From contig JACPVR010000024.1 of NCBI GenBank assembly GCA_016197405.1, positions 62,001 to 126,000 on the forward strand: a stretch of DNA of 64,000 bases, given 5' to 3'. Within the stretch, counting starts at the first letter, position 1; every line of letters begins with the position of its first letter. Below are positions 46,063-54,048 of this stretch, one piece after another. Below the pieces are notes generated by a model, which saw only the letters and a list, made by a program, of their open reading frames with translations, was not told where the DNA came from and ran no database searches. A program made the position numbers and the translations under genes. The DNA is from Mycobacterium sp. (GTDB lineage Bacteria > Actinomycetota > Actinomycetes > Mycobacteriales > Mycobacteriaceae).

Positions 46063-46958
46063 CGCGGCACCCGAACGTGCCCGCCGGCCCGGGCCCGGGC
46101 CAACCGCGCGTATGCCGGCTCACCGAACGCCCACCGGATGGTCCGGGCGTCCAGCGCCAGATACGGGTCGACGAGCCTGCCGACGAGGCCGGAACGGTAG
46201 CCATAGCCGGTCAGCTCCCGGGCCCACCGCGGTGCGTAGCTCATCCCGGCGTTCAGGGCGAACCGGTGCACCGCCCGGTCCAAGGCATCGGGCAGGGCGG
46301 GCCCGAAGGGTGCGGTGAGAAGGAAATCGAGGAACTCCCGGGTCTGGGCGTTGACCGCGAGCCGTGGTCGCATGATCGCGACGAAGTCGTCGAGTTCGGC
46401 CAGCGTGGTCGGGACCTCGTCGGCGCCGGCCATTCGGCCGATGACGGCCTGTTCGGCGAGGTAGCGGTCCTTGTCCTGTCGGGTCAGCGGCCTGTTGGTG
46501 CGTTCGAAGACACGCATGATCATCCACGGGATGCAGGTGTGCACCCAGGCGAGGAGATCGGGCTGCAACGCCCGGTAGGGCACGCCGTCGGGACGGGTCC
46601 CGGTTATGTGGGAGTGCACGGTGTGGACGTGCTCGATCAGGGCCGTTGCAGCGGCGGTGTTGCCGAATGTCGTGGTCAGCACATACCCGAGGGTGGTGCG
46701 GGCGCGGCGGAACGGATCGGTCCGATAGCCCGAGTGATCCTGCACACCCGCGATGACCGACGGGTGCAGGATCTCCAGCACGATCGCGGCCATCCCGGCC
46801 TGCGAGACGGCCGCCAGGTCGGCGTTGACCGTCCACGACACGCTGCCCGGGCCGACCAGCCCCGGATCGCCGGGCGGTCCGCCGTAGACGGCCGGGTCGT
46901 CATGCCGCCCGGCATTACGCGCGAACTCCTCGACGATGCGGTTCCGCAGAACGTCCAT
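46059..46958 (-). CDS. MpaB/latex-clearing-protein-like oxygenase family (DUF2236)
   Basis: 299 residues from ATG at 46958. The DUF2236/MpaB family fold: VSWTVNADLAAVSQAGMAAIVLEILHPSVIAGVQDHS, DPFRRARTTLGYVLTTTFG, LLAWVHTCIPWMIM with the His thought to bind haem in Lcp-type enzymes, and NRPLTRQDKDRYLAEQAV. Mycobacteria carry several copies of unknown function, suspected haem b-dependent oxygenases. It is coupled (GTGA) to a TetR gene and divergent from the carboxylesterase gene. Confidence 0.85.
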   Translation of the reverse strand: MDVLRNRIVEEFARNAGRHDDPAVYGGPPGDPGLVGPGSVSWTVNADLAAVSQAGMAAIVLEILHPSVIAGVQDHSGYRTDPFRRARTTLGYVLTTTFGNTAAATALIEHVHTVHSHITGTRPDGVPYRALQPDLLAWVHTCIPWMIMRVFERTNRPLTRQDKDRYLAEQAVIGRMAGADEVPTTLAELDDFVAIMRPRLAVNAQTREFLDFLLTAPFGPALPDALDRAVHRFALNAGMSYAPRWARELTGYGYRSGLVGRLVDPYLALDARTIRWAFGEPAYARLARARAGGHVRVPR

Positions 46959-47066
46959 CAGCACCCCAAACGATAGGAATGTGACGCTAGGCGCCTCGTC
47001 TGTAACATTCAAGACCGTACTGGCGGGTAACCTGGCGAACATCGTCCGACCCCGAGGAGTGCCACC

Positions 47067-48614
47067 ATGACCGCGTCGACCGCGCCCGACCTGACCTATC
47101 CGGTGGTGACCACCGATTGCGGCCCGGTACGAGGCACCGACGACGGCCGCACCGCATCCTGGAAGGGCATCCGGTACGCCGCGCCTCCCATCGGTGATCT
47201 GCGCTGGCGGGCGCCGGTGGCGCCGCAGCCGTGGACCGAGGTCGCCGACGCCACCCAGTACGGGCCGGTGTGCCCACAACCCAACAGCCCGATCCCGATG
47301 GGACTGGGCACGTCGGCATCCGAAGACTGTCTCTTCCTCAACGTGTGGGCGCCGTCGGGCTCCGTCGACGGCGCGCCCAAGCCCGTCATGGTGTGGGTGC
47401 ACGGCGGCGCCTATATCTTCGGCGCCGCCAGCCAACCGCTGTACGACGGACGGGTGCTGGCCGGCGACGACGTGGTGGTGGTGACCCTCAACTACCGGCT
47501 GGGCGCGTTGGGCTTCCTCGAATTCGGCGATCTGGACTCCGGCGGGGCGCGTTTCGACAGCAACGTCGGGATCCGGGATGTGCTGCGCGGCCTGGAGTGG
47601 GTGCGCGACAACATCGCCGCGTTCGGCGGAGACCCGTCCCAGGTCACGTTGTTCGGCGAATCCGCGGGCGCAGGCATCGTCACCACCTTGCTGACGGTTC
47701 CGGCCGCCGCCGGGTTGTTCCACCGCGCGATCGCCCAGAGTTCCCCGGCCACCTCGGCCTACGATCGGGCGCGCGGCCGCAGTGTCGCCGAATTGGTGCT
47801 GGACCGACTCGGAGTCAGCGCATCGCAGGCCCGCTCGGTGCCGGTCGACGCGCTGGTCGACGCTTCGGCGCATGTCTTCGACCACGTCCCCAGCACCACA
47901 CCCGGCACGCTGGCCTTCGCCCCGATCGTCGACGGGGATCTGGTGCCGGACTATCCGGTCAAACTGGCCCGCGAGGGCCGCTCCCATCCGGTGCCGCTGA
48001 TCATCGGGACCAACCGCGACGAGGCGGCGTTGTTCCGGTGGATGAAATCACCGTTGATGCCGATCGCCCCCAAGACCATCCGGGCGATGTTCGCCGAGAT
48101 CGCCGCCGAGCAGCCCGAATTGGAGCTGCCCTCGGAGGCCCAGATCGGTTCGGCCTATTCCGGTATCCGCACCAGGGCGCGCGGCCTGCACGTGGCCCGC
48201 GACGTCGGGTTCCGGATGCCCACGCTCTGGCTCGCCGAAGGGCACGCCACGGTGGCTCCGGTGTATCTGTACCGGTTCGACTGGGCCACGCCGATGTTGC
48301 GACTGCTGCGCCTCGGCGCGGCACACGCCACCGAATTGCCTTATGTGTGGGGCAATCTGGTGATGGGTCCGCGCGATATCACCTTCAAGCTCGGCGGCCT
48401 CAAACAAGGCGAGGCGCTTTCGGAGCGCGTGCGCGCGCGGTGGGTGAACTTCGCCCGCGGTGGCGAGCCGACCGGACCGGCCGGACAACCGTGGCACCCC
48501 TTCTCGAGTGCGCAGCGCACCACGCTGCAGGTCGACAAGGACGACGTGCTGGTCGACGACCTGGACCGCGGCATCCGGGCCGCCTGGGGCGATGCTGTGC
48601 TCAGCTTCCGCTGA
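47067..48614 (+). CDS. type B carboxylesterase
   Basis: 515 residues. Oxyanion motif HGGAY (112-116), nucleophile Ser199 in FGESAGAG, acidic residue in NRDEAALF, and catalytic His in the AAHATELPYVWGN segment. Starts MTASTAPDLTYPVVTTDCGPVRG; no signal peptide, so cytosolic or cell-associated. GAGGAG precedes the ATG. It hydrolyses carboxylic esters of unknown range. Divergent from the MpaB-family gene, sharing a 108-base region. Confidence 0.92.
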   Translation: MTASTAPDLTYPVVTTDCGPVRGTDDGRTASWKGIRYAAPPIGDLRWRAPVAPQPWTEVADATQYGPVCPQPNSPIPMGLGTSASEDCLFLNVWAPSGSVDGAPKPVMVWVHGGAYIFGAASQPLYDGRVLAGDDVVVVTLNYRLGALGFLEFGDLDSGGARFDSNVGIRDVLRGLEWVRDNIAAFGGDPSQVTLFGESAGAGIVTTLLTVPAAAGLFHRAIAQSSPATSAYDRARGRSVAELVLDRLGVSASQARSVPVDALVDASAHVFDHVPSTTPGTLAFAPIVDGDLVPDYPVKLAREGRSHPVPLIIGTNRDEAALFRWMKSPLMPIAPKTIRAMFAEIAAEQPELELPSEAQIGSAYSGIRTRARGLHVARDVGFRMPTLWLAEGHATVAPVYLYRFDWATPMLRLLRLGAAHATELPYVWGNLVMGPRDITFKLGGLKQGEALSERVRARWVNFARGGEPTGPAGQPWHPFSSAQRTTLQVDKDDVLVDDLDRGIRAAWGDAVLSFR

Positions 48615-48622
48615 CCACCCGA

Positions 48623-48640
48623 GCCGGCCCGCGGGTCGGC
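48623..48640. terminator. possible weak hairpin terminator after carboxylesterase
   Basis: GCCGGCCC / GGGTCGGC form a stem with one G-U pair and a very short loop, 9 bases after the stop. In GC-rich DNA this could be chance. Confidence 0.3.
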
Positions 48641-48710
48641 CGCGGCGATACTGACGCGGTGTCTAACAAGGCCGCCCGGTGGCGTTAAACTGGTCGGCCG
48701 GAGGTGCGTT

Positions 48711-49646
48711 GTGCTCGACTTTCTGGCGGTGCTGCCGCAACCGATGCGGGACCCGGTGCTGTTCGCCGTCCCGTTCTTCCTGCTGCTGCTGATCCTGGAG
48801 TGGACTGCCGCCCGCAAGCTCATTGCGCTGGAGGAGTCCGGCGAGACCCCCGGTGGTGTACCGCGTCCGGCGTCAGGCGCCTATCAGCGCCGCGACGCCT
48901 GGGCCAGCATCTCGATGGGCCTGGTCTCGGTGGCCACCACGGCGGGATGGAAGTTCATCGCCCTGCTCGGTTATGCCGCGCTCTACGCCTATGTCGCACC
49001 GTGGCAGCTGTCGGCGAGCAAGTGGTACACCTGGGTCCTGGCCATCGTCGGTGTCGACCTGCTGTTCTACACCTACCACCGCATCGCCCACCGCGTTCGG
49101 CTGGTCTGGGCGACGCACCAGGCGCATCATTCCAGCGAGTACTTCAACTTCGCCACCGCGCTGCGGCAGAAATGGAACAACAGCGGGGAGATCCTGATGT
49201 GGATCCCGTTGCCACTGCTGGGCGTCCCACCCTGGATGGTCTTCTTCAGCTTCTCGCTCAACCTGATCTACCAATTCTGGGTGCATACCGAGCGCATCGG
49301 GAAGCTCTGGCGGCCAATCGAATTCGTGTTCAACACACCGTCGCACCACCGGGTGCACCATGGGATGGACCCGGAATATCTCGACAAGAACTACGCAGGC
49401 ATCTTCATCCTGTGGGACCGCCTGTTCGGCACCTATCAAGACGAGCTCTTCCGCCCGCACTACGGGCTGACCAAACCGGTGGGCACCTTCAACATCTGGA
49501 AGCTGCAGACCCACGAATACGTCGCGATCGCCCGCGACGTCCGCACCGCACGCCGGTGGCGCGACAAGGCCCGCTTCGTCTTCGGCCCGCCGGGGTGGAC
49601 GCCCGCCCCGGCGCAAACGGAAGGCCAGCGGGTCGCGGCATCGTAG
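48711..49646 (+). CDS. erg3: sterol desaturase/fatty acid hydroxylase family protein
   Basis: 311 residues from GTG with GGAGG eleven bases before. Hydrophobic N-terminal half with several membrane spans, and the di-iron His clusters YHRIAHR, ATHQAHHSS and HHRVHHGMD. It belongs to the FA_hydroxylase superfamily of membrane desaturases. The gene order that follows matches M. tuberculosis Rv1814 (erg3) to Rv1825, which is the reason for the symbol. Mycobacteria make few sterols, so the true substrate is uncertain. Confidence 0.88.
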   Translation: MLDFLAVLPQPMRDPVLFAVPFFLLLLILEWTAARKLIALEESGETPGGVPRPASGAYQRRDAWASISMGLVSVATTAGWKFIALLGYAALYAYVAPWQLSASKWYTWVLAIVGVDLLFYTYHRIAHRVRLVWATHQAHHSSEYFNFATALRQKWNNSGEILMWIPLPLLGVPPWMVFFSFSLNLIYQFWVHTERIGKLWRPIEFVFNTPSHHRVHHGMDPEYLDKNYAGIFILWDRLFGTYQDELFRPHYGLTKPVGTFNIWKLQTHEYVAIARDVRTARRWRDKARFVFGPPGWTPAPAQTEGQRVAAS

Positions 49647-49656
49647 GCTGCGTGTC

Positions 49657-51072
49657 GTGGAAACCGTCTTCGACCGGCATATCAATCCCGACCTGATCGA
49701 GAGGTCACTGGCCGCGAGCATCCCTGGCTCGATGTGGTTCGACGCCCTGGCCATACCGCGGCCCGCCTATCCGGCCCTGGCTGCGCCGGTGCGCTGCGAT
49801 CTGCTGGTGGTGGGCGGCGGGTACACCGGGCTGTGGACGGCGCTGCACGCCGCACGGCGCAACCCCGGCGCCGATATCGTCCTGATCGAGGCCGAACGCA
49901 TCGGCTGGGCCGCCTCCGGGCGCAACGGCGGTTTCGTCGACGCCAGCCTCACACACGGCGCCGAGAACGGAAAGACGCGCTGGCCCAACGAGATCGCCCA
50001 ACTCGACAGGTTGGGCCTGGAAAACCTCGACGGCATGCAGGCCGAGATAGAGGAACTCGGCCTCGACGTCGACTGGGAGCGCACCGGCATGTTGACGGTG
50101 GCCACCGAACCTCACCAGGTCGGCTGGCTGCAGGATTCGGCCGCCGAGGGCGGCGGCACATTCCTGGACCGCACACAGGTCCGCGCCGAGGTGCAGTCAC
50201 CGACATATCTGGCGGGACTGTTCAGTGCCGACGACTGTGCCATCGTCGACCCGGCGAAACTCGCCGTCGAGCTGGCCAGGGCATGCACCGAGGCCGGTGT
50301 GCGCATCCATGAGCACACCCGGGCCACCGCGTTGAGCTCGACCGCGACCGAGGTGTCGGTGCAGACTCCGGGCGGCACCCTCACCGCCGATCGGGTCGTG
50401 TTGGCCACCAATGTCTTTCCCAGCCTGGTCCGGCGAAATCGGCTCTACACGGTGCCGGTGTACGACTATGTCCTGGCCACCGAGCCGCTGTCGGAGAGCC
50501 AACTGGACCGCATCGGCTGGCGCAACCGCCAGGGTGTGGGGGACAGCGCCAACCAGTTCCATTACTACCGATTGTCGGCCGACAACCGCATCGTGTGGGG
50601 CGGTTATGACGCGGTCTACTACTTCGGCCGCAAGGTCAACCCGGCATACGAGAACAGGTCGCAGACCTACCGGAGGCTGGCGGCGCATTTCTTCCTGACC
50701 TTCCCGCAGTTGGAGGATGTGCGCTTCAGCCACCGCTGGGCGGGTGCCATCGACACCAACACCCGGTTCTGTGCCCATTGGGGCACGGCGCATGCGGGCA
50801 AGGTCAGCTACGTCAACGGCTTCACCGGTCTGGGCGTGGCCGCGACCCGCTTTGCCGCCGACGTCTGCCTGGACCTGCTCGAGGGCGCACCCACCGAGCG
50901 GACCCGGTTGGAGATGGTGCGCCGTAAGCCGCTGCCATTCCCGCCGGAACCGTTGGCAGCCATCGGTATTCAGGCGACGCGTTGGTCACTGGACCGGGCC
51001 GATCATTCCGCGGGCCGGCGCAACATACTGCTCAAGACACTGGACAAGCTGGGACTCGGATTCGACTCGTAA
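49657..51072 (+). CDS. DAO-family FAD-dependent oxidoreductase
   Basis: 471 residues from GTG at 49657. Residues 48-70 carry CDLLVVGGGYTGLWTALHAA (dinucleotide fold) and ERIGWAASGRNGGFVD with the Arg/Asn pair typical of glycine oxidase/DadA-type proteins. The C-terminal FTGLGVAATRFAADV closes the FAD site. It would oxidise an amine or amino acid. It lies 10 bases after the sterol desaturase gene and probably shares its transcript; it is not in the Rv1814-Rv1815 interval as I remember it, so it is likely an insertion. Confidence 0.88.
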   Translation: METVFDRHINPDLIERSLAASIPGSMWFDALAIPRPAYPALAAPVRCDLLVVGGGYTGLWTALHAARRNPGADIVLIEAERIGWAASGRNGGFVDASLTHGAENGKTRWPNEIAQLDRLGLENLDGMQAEIEELGLDVDWERTGMLTVATEPHQVGWLQDSAAEGGGTFLDRTQVRAEVQSPTYLAGLFSADDCAIVDPAKLAVELARACTEAGVRIHEHTRATALSSTATEVSVQTPGGTLTADRVVLATNVFPSLVRRNRLYTVPVYDYVLATEPLSESQLDRIGWRNRQGVGDSANQFHYYRLSADNRIVWGGYDAVYYFGRKVNPAYENRSQTYRRLAAHFFLTFPQLEDVRFSHRWAGAIDTNTRFCAHWGTAHAGKVSYVNGFTGLGVAATRFAADVCLDLLEGAPTERTRLEMVRRKPLPFPPEPLAAIGIQATRWSLDRADHSAGRRNILLKTLDKLGLGFDS

Positions 51073-51183
51073 CACCCCCTGCGCTCAGTAGGCTGGCACG
51101 TACCGCGGCGCACCACCGAGCCGCCGCGCCGACGCTGCCGTCGGGCCTGTCATGTCGACGGCACCCAGAAAGAGGGGACCGAC

Positions 51184-51822
51184 GTGTCAGACACACTCAC
51201 CGAAGGACAGAAACTCTCCACAGGGGAGTCGCTCACCTCCACCAACGGGGCTTACACCCTCACGCTGCAGGATGACGGCAACCTGGTGCTGGCGGCCCGC
51301 GGCCAGGCGGTCTGGGCGACCGGTACCGACGGCCAGGACGTGGTCCGTGCCGAGGTACAGACCGACGGCAACTTCGTGGTGTACACCGCCGACAAGCCGG
51401 TCTGGCACACCGACACCAAGGGCAAGAAGAACGTCAGGCTCGTCCTGCAGGACGATCGCAATCTGGTGCTCTACGCCGCCGACGGGCCGGCCTGGTCCTC
51501 GAAGACCGAGACCGACGAAGCACCCCCCGCCGCCCCGGCTGAGCCAGCCGCGCCCGCCGAGTCGCCCGCGCCCGCCGAGGTCGCGCCGGCGGCAGTCGAG
51601 GAACCCGCTGCGGCGCCCGAGCCGGAACCCGCGCCGGCGCCCCCGCCGCCGCCCGCTCCCGCGCCGCCGCGGACCTACACCGTGGTCTCCGGTGACACAT
51701 TGTGGGCCATCTCGGAACGTTTCTACGGCGACGGCAGCAAGTATCAGCGAATCGCGGACGCCAGCGGGATCGCCAACCCCGACCTGATCCATCCGGGACA
51801 GGTGCTGACGATCCCCGACTGA
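51184..51822 (+). CDS. bulb-type lectin – LysM protein
   Basis: 212 residues from GTG. Residues 1-110 form a bulb-type (mannose-binding) lectin domain with three QxDxNxVxY-type repeats: [18 protein letters not shown] and [10 protein letters not shown] Pro/Ala/Glu linker (about 115-160) joins a single LysM ([18 protein letters not shown]...[10 protein letters not shown]). No signal peptide is visible. Similar proteins are known in M. smegmatis as mannose-binding lectins. The LysM should bind peptidoglycan, so how the protein leaves the cell is an open question. Promoter region of 110 bases precedes it. Confidence 0.9.
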   Translation: MSDTLTEGQKLSTGESLTSTNGAYTLTLQDDGNLVLAARGQAVWATGTDGQDVVRAEVQTDGNFVVYTADKPVWHTDTKGKKNVRLVLQDDRNLVLYAADGPAWSSKTETDEAPPAAPAEPAAPAESPAPAEVAPAAVEEPAAAPEPEPAPAPPPPPAPAPPRTYTVVSGDTLWAISERFYGDGSKYQRIADASGIANPDLIHPGQVLTIPD

Positions 51823-51973
51823 CCTGCCCCGATGGCTGTTTGCGGGCCGGTGAAAAAATTGCATCACGCTTTTAACAGAAGTTGGTAACGAATCGGGTAC
51901 GACACGCCGATAGTGGCTGTATGCCGTTGTTACGGCCGGCACGGGGCCGGTCGTCGACCGATCGGAGCCGCTG

Positions 51974-52702
51974 GTGCGTAGTCTGATCCACCGTTCGCTG
52001 GTCACCACAGCCGTGACCGCCGCCCTCACCGTCGCCGCGGCGCTGTCCGGGCCTGTTGCGCAATCCGAACCCGGCATCGGCGGGGCGGCGGTGTACCCGG
52101 GCATGGAGATCCGGCAGGTCAACACCATCTGCACCGTCGGCTACGTCGACCCCGTCACCCGGGTGGCGTTCTCGGCCGGGCACTGCGAGGGATCCGGACC
52201 GGTCACCGACAACACCGGCCGGGCGGTCGGCAGCCTCGCGGTGGCCAGGGACAACACCCCCGACGGCGCCATCGTGACGACCGAGCAGACCATCACCGAC
52301 TACGAGGCGATCGTGCTGGCCCCCGGCGTGGAGGCCAACAACGTGCTGCCCGGTGGACGGCAACTGGTGGTCCAGTCCGGTCGTCTGCCGGTCGCCGGCG
52401 AGCCGATCTGCCATTTCGGCGTCGTGACAGGAGAGAGCTGCGGGACCGTGGACCGGGTCTTCAACGGCTGGTTCACCATGACCAACGGCGTGGTGAGCCA
52501 GAAGGGTGATTCCGGCGGGCCGGTCTACGTCCTGGACGGGGACCGCGCGATCCTGGTCGGACTGTTCAACTGCACCTGGGGCGCATTCCCCGCCGCCGTG
52601 TCCTGGGAGGACACCGGCCGGCAACTGCGGGCCGAGGCCAGCCTGGCCAGCACCGCCGCTGCCGCGGTGAGCAACGCCGCTGCCGCGGTACCGCACCCCT
52701 GA
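51974..52702 (+). CDS. exported trypsin-like serine protease (Rv1815 type)
   Basis: 242 residues from GTG. Signal peptide 1-30. Chymotrypsin fold: His70 (SAGHCEG), Asp97 (DGAIV) and Ser180 (KGDSGGPVY), with Cys pairs 53/71 and 146/156. It is the match to M. tuberculosis Rv1815 by order and type. It would act in the periplasm or cell wall. The 151 bases upstream hold AT-richer DNA that may be a promoter. No strong terminator is visible after it. Confidence 0.9.
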   Translation: MRSLIHRSLVTTAVTAALTVAAALSGPVAQSEPGIGGAAVYPGMEIRQVNTICTVGYVDPVTRVAFSAGHCEGSGPVTDNTGRAVGSLAVARDNTPDGAIVTTEQTITDYEAIVLAPGVEANNVLPGGRQLVVQSGRLPVAGEPICHFGVVTGESCGTVDRVFNGWFTMTNGVVSQKGDSGGPVYVLDGDRAILVGLFNCTWGAFPAAVSWEDTGRQLRAEASLASTAAAAVSNAAAAVPHP

Positions 52703-52705
52703 TCG

Positions 52706-53146
52706 TTACCCGCCGAGGGCGAACACCGGTATCGAGGGCGCAGCGGCACGCAACTCTGCTTCGTCGGACTGCGGGCTCAGTCCGCCGACATGCCCCTTGA
52801 CCTCCCAATACCAGCGGTCCACATAGCGTTTCAGCAAGGCCGGTTTGGCGTCATCGGGTAGTTCGCGAACCGCCACCGACTTCGACCGCCACCGCGGCCC
52901 GACCTCGACGACCCCCGCCGCCCTGGCATTGCGGGCCCATTGGGTTTCGCCACGCGGCGACACCAGGTAGTCGACACCGTCGACGGTCATCAGGTTGACC
53001 ACCACGGAGCGCAGTTCTCCGGTGCGGCGGCCGCGAACCCGCAGCGCGCGGGTGCCGGCGATGCTCACGCCGGCCTCGGCCAGCCAACGGATCACGGCAT
53101 TGAAGGTGCGCGCGGTCAGGTCGGGTTTGTCATATCGAGTCGTCAT
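52706..53146 (-). CDS. F420-dependent (Ddn-like) nitroreductase family protein
   Basis: 146 residues. Split barrel of the deazaflavin-dependent nitroreductase family: LRVRGRRTGELRSVVVNL (F420-binding Lys/Arg region), DGVDYLVSPRGETQWARNARAAG, and a WYW motif. Ddn-type proteins use F420H2 to reduce quinones and activate nitroimidazoles. It is divergent from a TetR gene, with two matched operators in the region between. Confidence 0.9.
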   Translation of the reverse strand: MTTRYDKPDLTARTFNAVIRWLAEAGVSIAGTRALRVRGRRTGELRSVVVNLMTVDGVDYLVSPRGETQWARNARAAGVVEVGPRWRSKSVAVRELPDDAKPALLKRYVDRWYWEVKGHVGGLSPQSDEAELRAAAPSIPVFALGG

Positions 53147-53162
53147 GTTTCTCCTTGAATTG

Positions 53163-53175
53163 AGAGCGGTGCTCT
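53163..53175. promoter_or_regulatory. TetR operator copy 1
   Basis: AGAGCGGTGCTCT is an inverted repeat with 5-base arms and a 3-base centre. It lies 16 bases upstream of the nitroreductase start. A near-identical site is at 53210-53222. Confidence 0.65.
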
Positions 53176-53209
53176 CGTTTCAGCGTGCCATCGAGTGACT
53201 GGAAATGCA

Positions 53210-53222
53210 AGAGCACTGCTCT
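53210..53222. promoter_or_regulatory. TetR operator copy 2
   Basis: AGAGCACTGCTCT matches the site at 53163-53175 except in its centre. The centres are 47 bases apart. It lies 21 bases before the TetR start at 53244. Confidence 0.65.
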
Positions 53223-53243
53223 CGGTTATGTCACACTGTGCGC

Positions 53244-53927
53244 ATGGGCACTCGGCAGGACAGTCGCGAACGGATCGAGGCGCGCATCATCGAGCTGGGG
53301 CGCGCCCAGCTGGTGACCGAAGGCGCCGCCGCCCTGTCACTACGGGCCATCGCACGTGAGATGGGCATGGTTTCCTCGGCGGTCTACCGCTACGTGGCCA
53401 GCCGCGACGAGCTGCTCACCCTGCTGCTTGTGGACGCCTATACCGACCTGGCCGATACCGTCGACTCCGCACGGGCCGGCGCCGCCGGGCGCTGGCGTCG
53501 AGAGATCGTCGAAATGGCTTGTGCCGCAAGACAATGGGCGCTGGAAAAACCCGCAAGCTGGGCGCTGCTGTACGGCAGCCCGGTGCCTGGATACCAGGCG
53601 CCGGCCGAAAAGACGGTGGGTCCGGGGACCCGGGTGGTCGGTGCGCTGTTCGGCGCGGTTGCCGCGGGCATCGCAGCCGGCGATATCGCCGACGACACCA
53701 CGCCGGTGGCCACGGAGCTGTCACGGGATTTCGAGCGGCTACGCGAGGAGTTCGGCTTTGCCGGCGGCGACCGCGCGGTCGCCCACTGCTTCACGCTGTG
53801 GGCCGGGCTGGTCGGGGCCATCAGCCTGGAGGTTTTCGGGCAGTACGGCGCCGACACGCTCACCGCGCCCGCCGCCGTCTTCGACCTACAGATCGAGCTG
53901 CTGCTGGACCTGATGACCAGAAAATAG
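53244..53927 (+). CDS. TetR-family regulator (Rv1816 type)
   Basis: 227 residues from ATG at 53244. TetR domain: RERIEARIIELGRAQLVTEGAAALSLRAIAREMGMVSSAVYRYVASRDEL with recognition helix SSAVYRYV. By order (after the Rv1815-type protease, before the Rv1817-type flavoprotein) it matches Rv1816. It is divergent from the F420-dependent nitroreductase gene with a doubled operator, so autoregulation plus control of that gene is likely. Confidence 0.88.
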   Translation: MGTRQDSRERIEARIIELGRAQLVTEGAAALSLRAIAREMGMVSSAVYRYVASRDELLTLLLVDAYTDLADTVDSARAGAAGRWRREIVEMACAARQWALEKPASWALLYGSPVPGYQAPAEKTVGPGTRVVGALFGAVAAGIAAGDIADDTTPVATELSRDFERLREEFGFAGGDRAVAHCFTLWAGLVGAISLEVFGQYGADTLTAPAAVFDLQIELLLDLMTRK

Positions 53928-54005
53928 AACGTGTTCATTTCGGCTGCGCGAGGTCTTCTTCTGCTGGGACAGTCGCTGCGTTATCCTGCGATGCGATGAG
54001 TATTA

Positions 54006-54026
54006 GTGTCCAGACTCGTGTCCAGA
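54006..54026 (+). repeat. two direct repeats in leader of flavoprotein gene
   Basis: GTGTCCAGA occurs at 54006-54014 and 54018-54026 with a 12-base period, 23-43 bases before the flavoprotein start. It could be an activator or response-regulator site. Confidence 0.35.
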
Positions 54027-54048
54027 AGTCCGTCTCGCGGGAGCCCCT

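Noticed and set aside
46959-47987. N-terminal extension of the MpaB-family frame over the carboxylesterase gene
   Set aside because: Composition is shadow-like; the family starts near the ATG at 46958.
51885-51901. MtrA-like GTAAC repeats upstream of the serine protease gene
   Set aside because: The second half is GTACG and the spacing is 7, not the expected GTAAC-N6-GTAAC.
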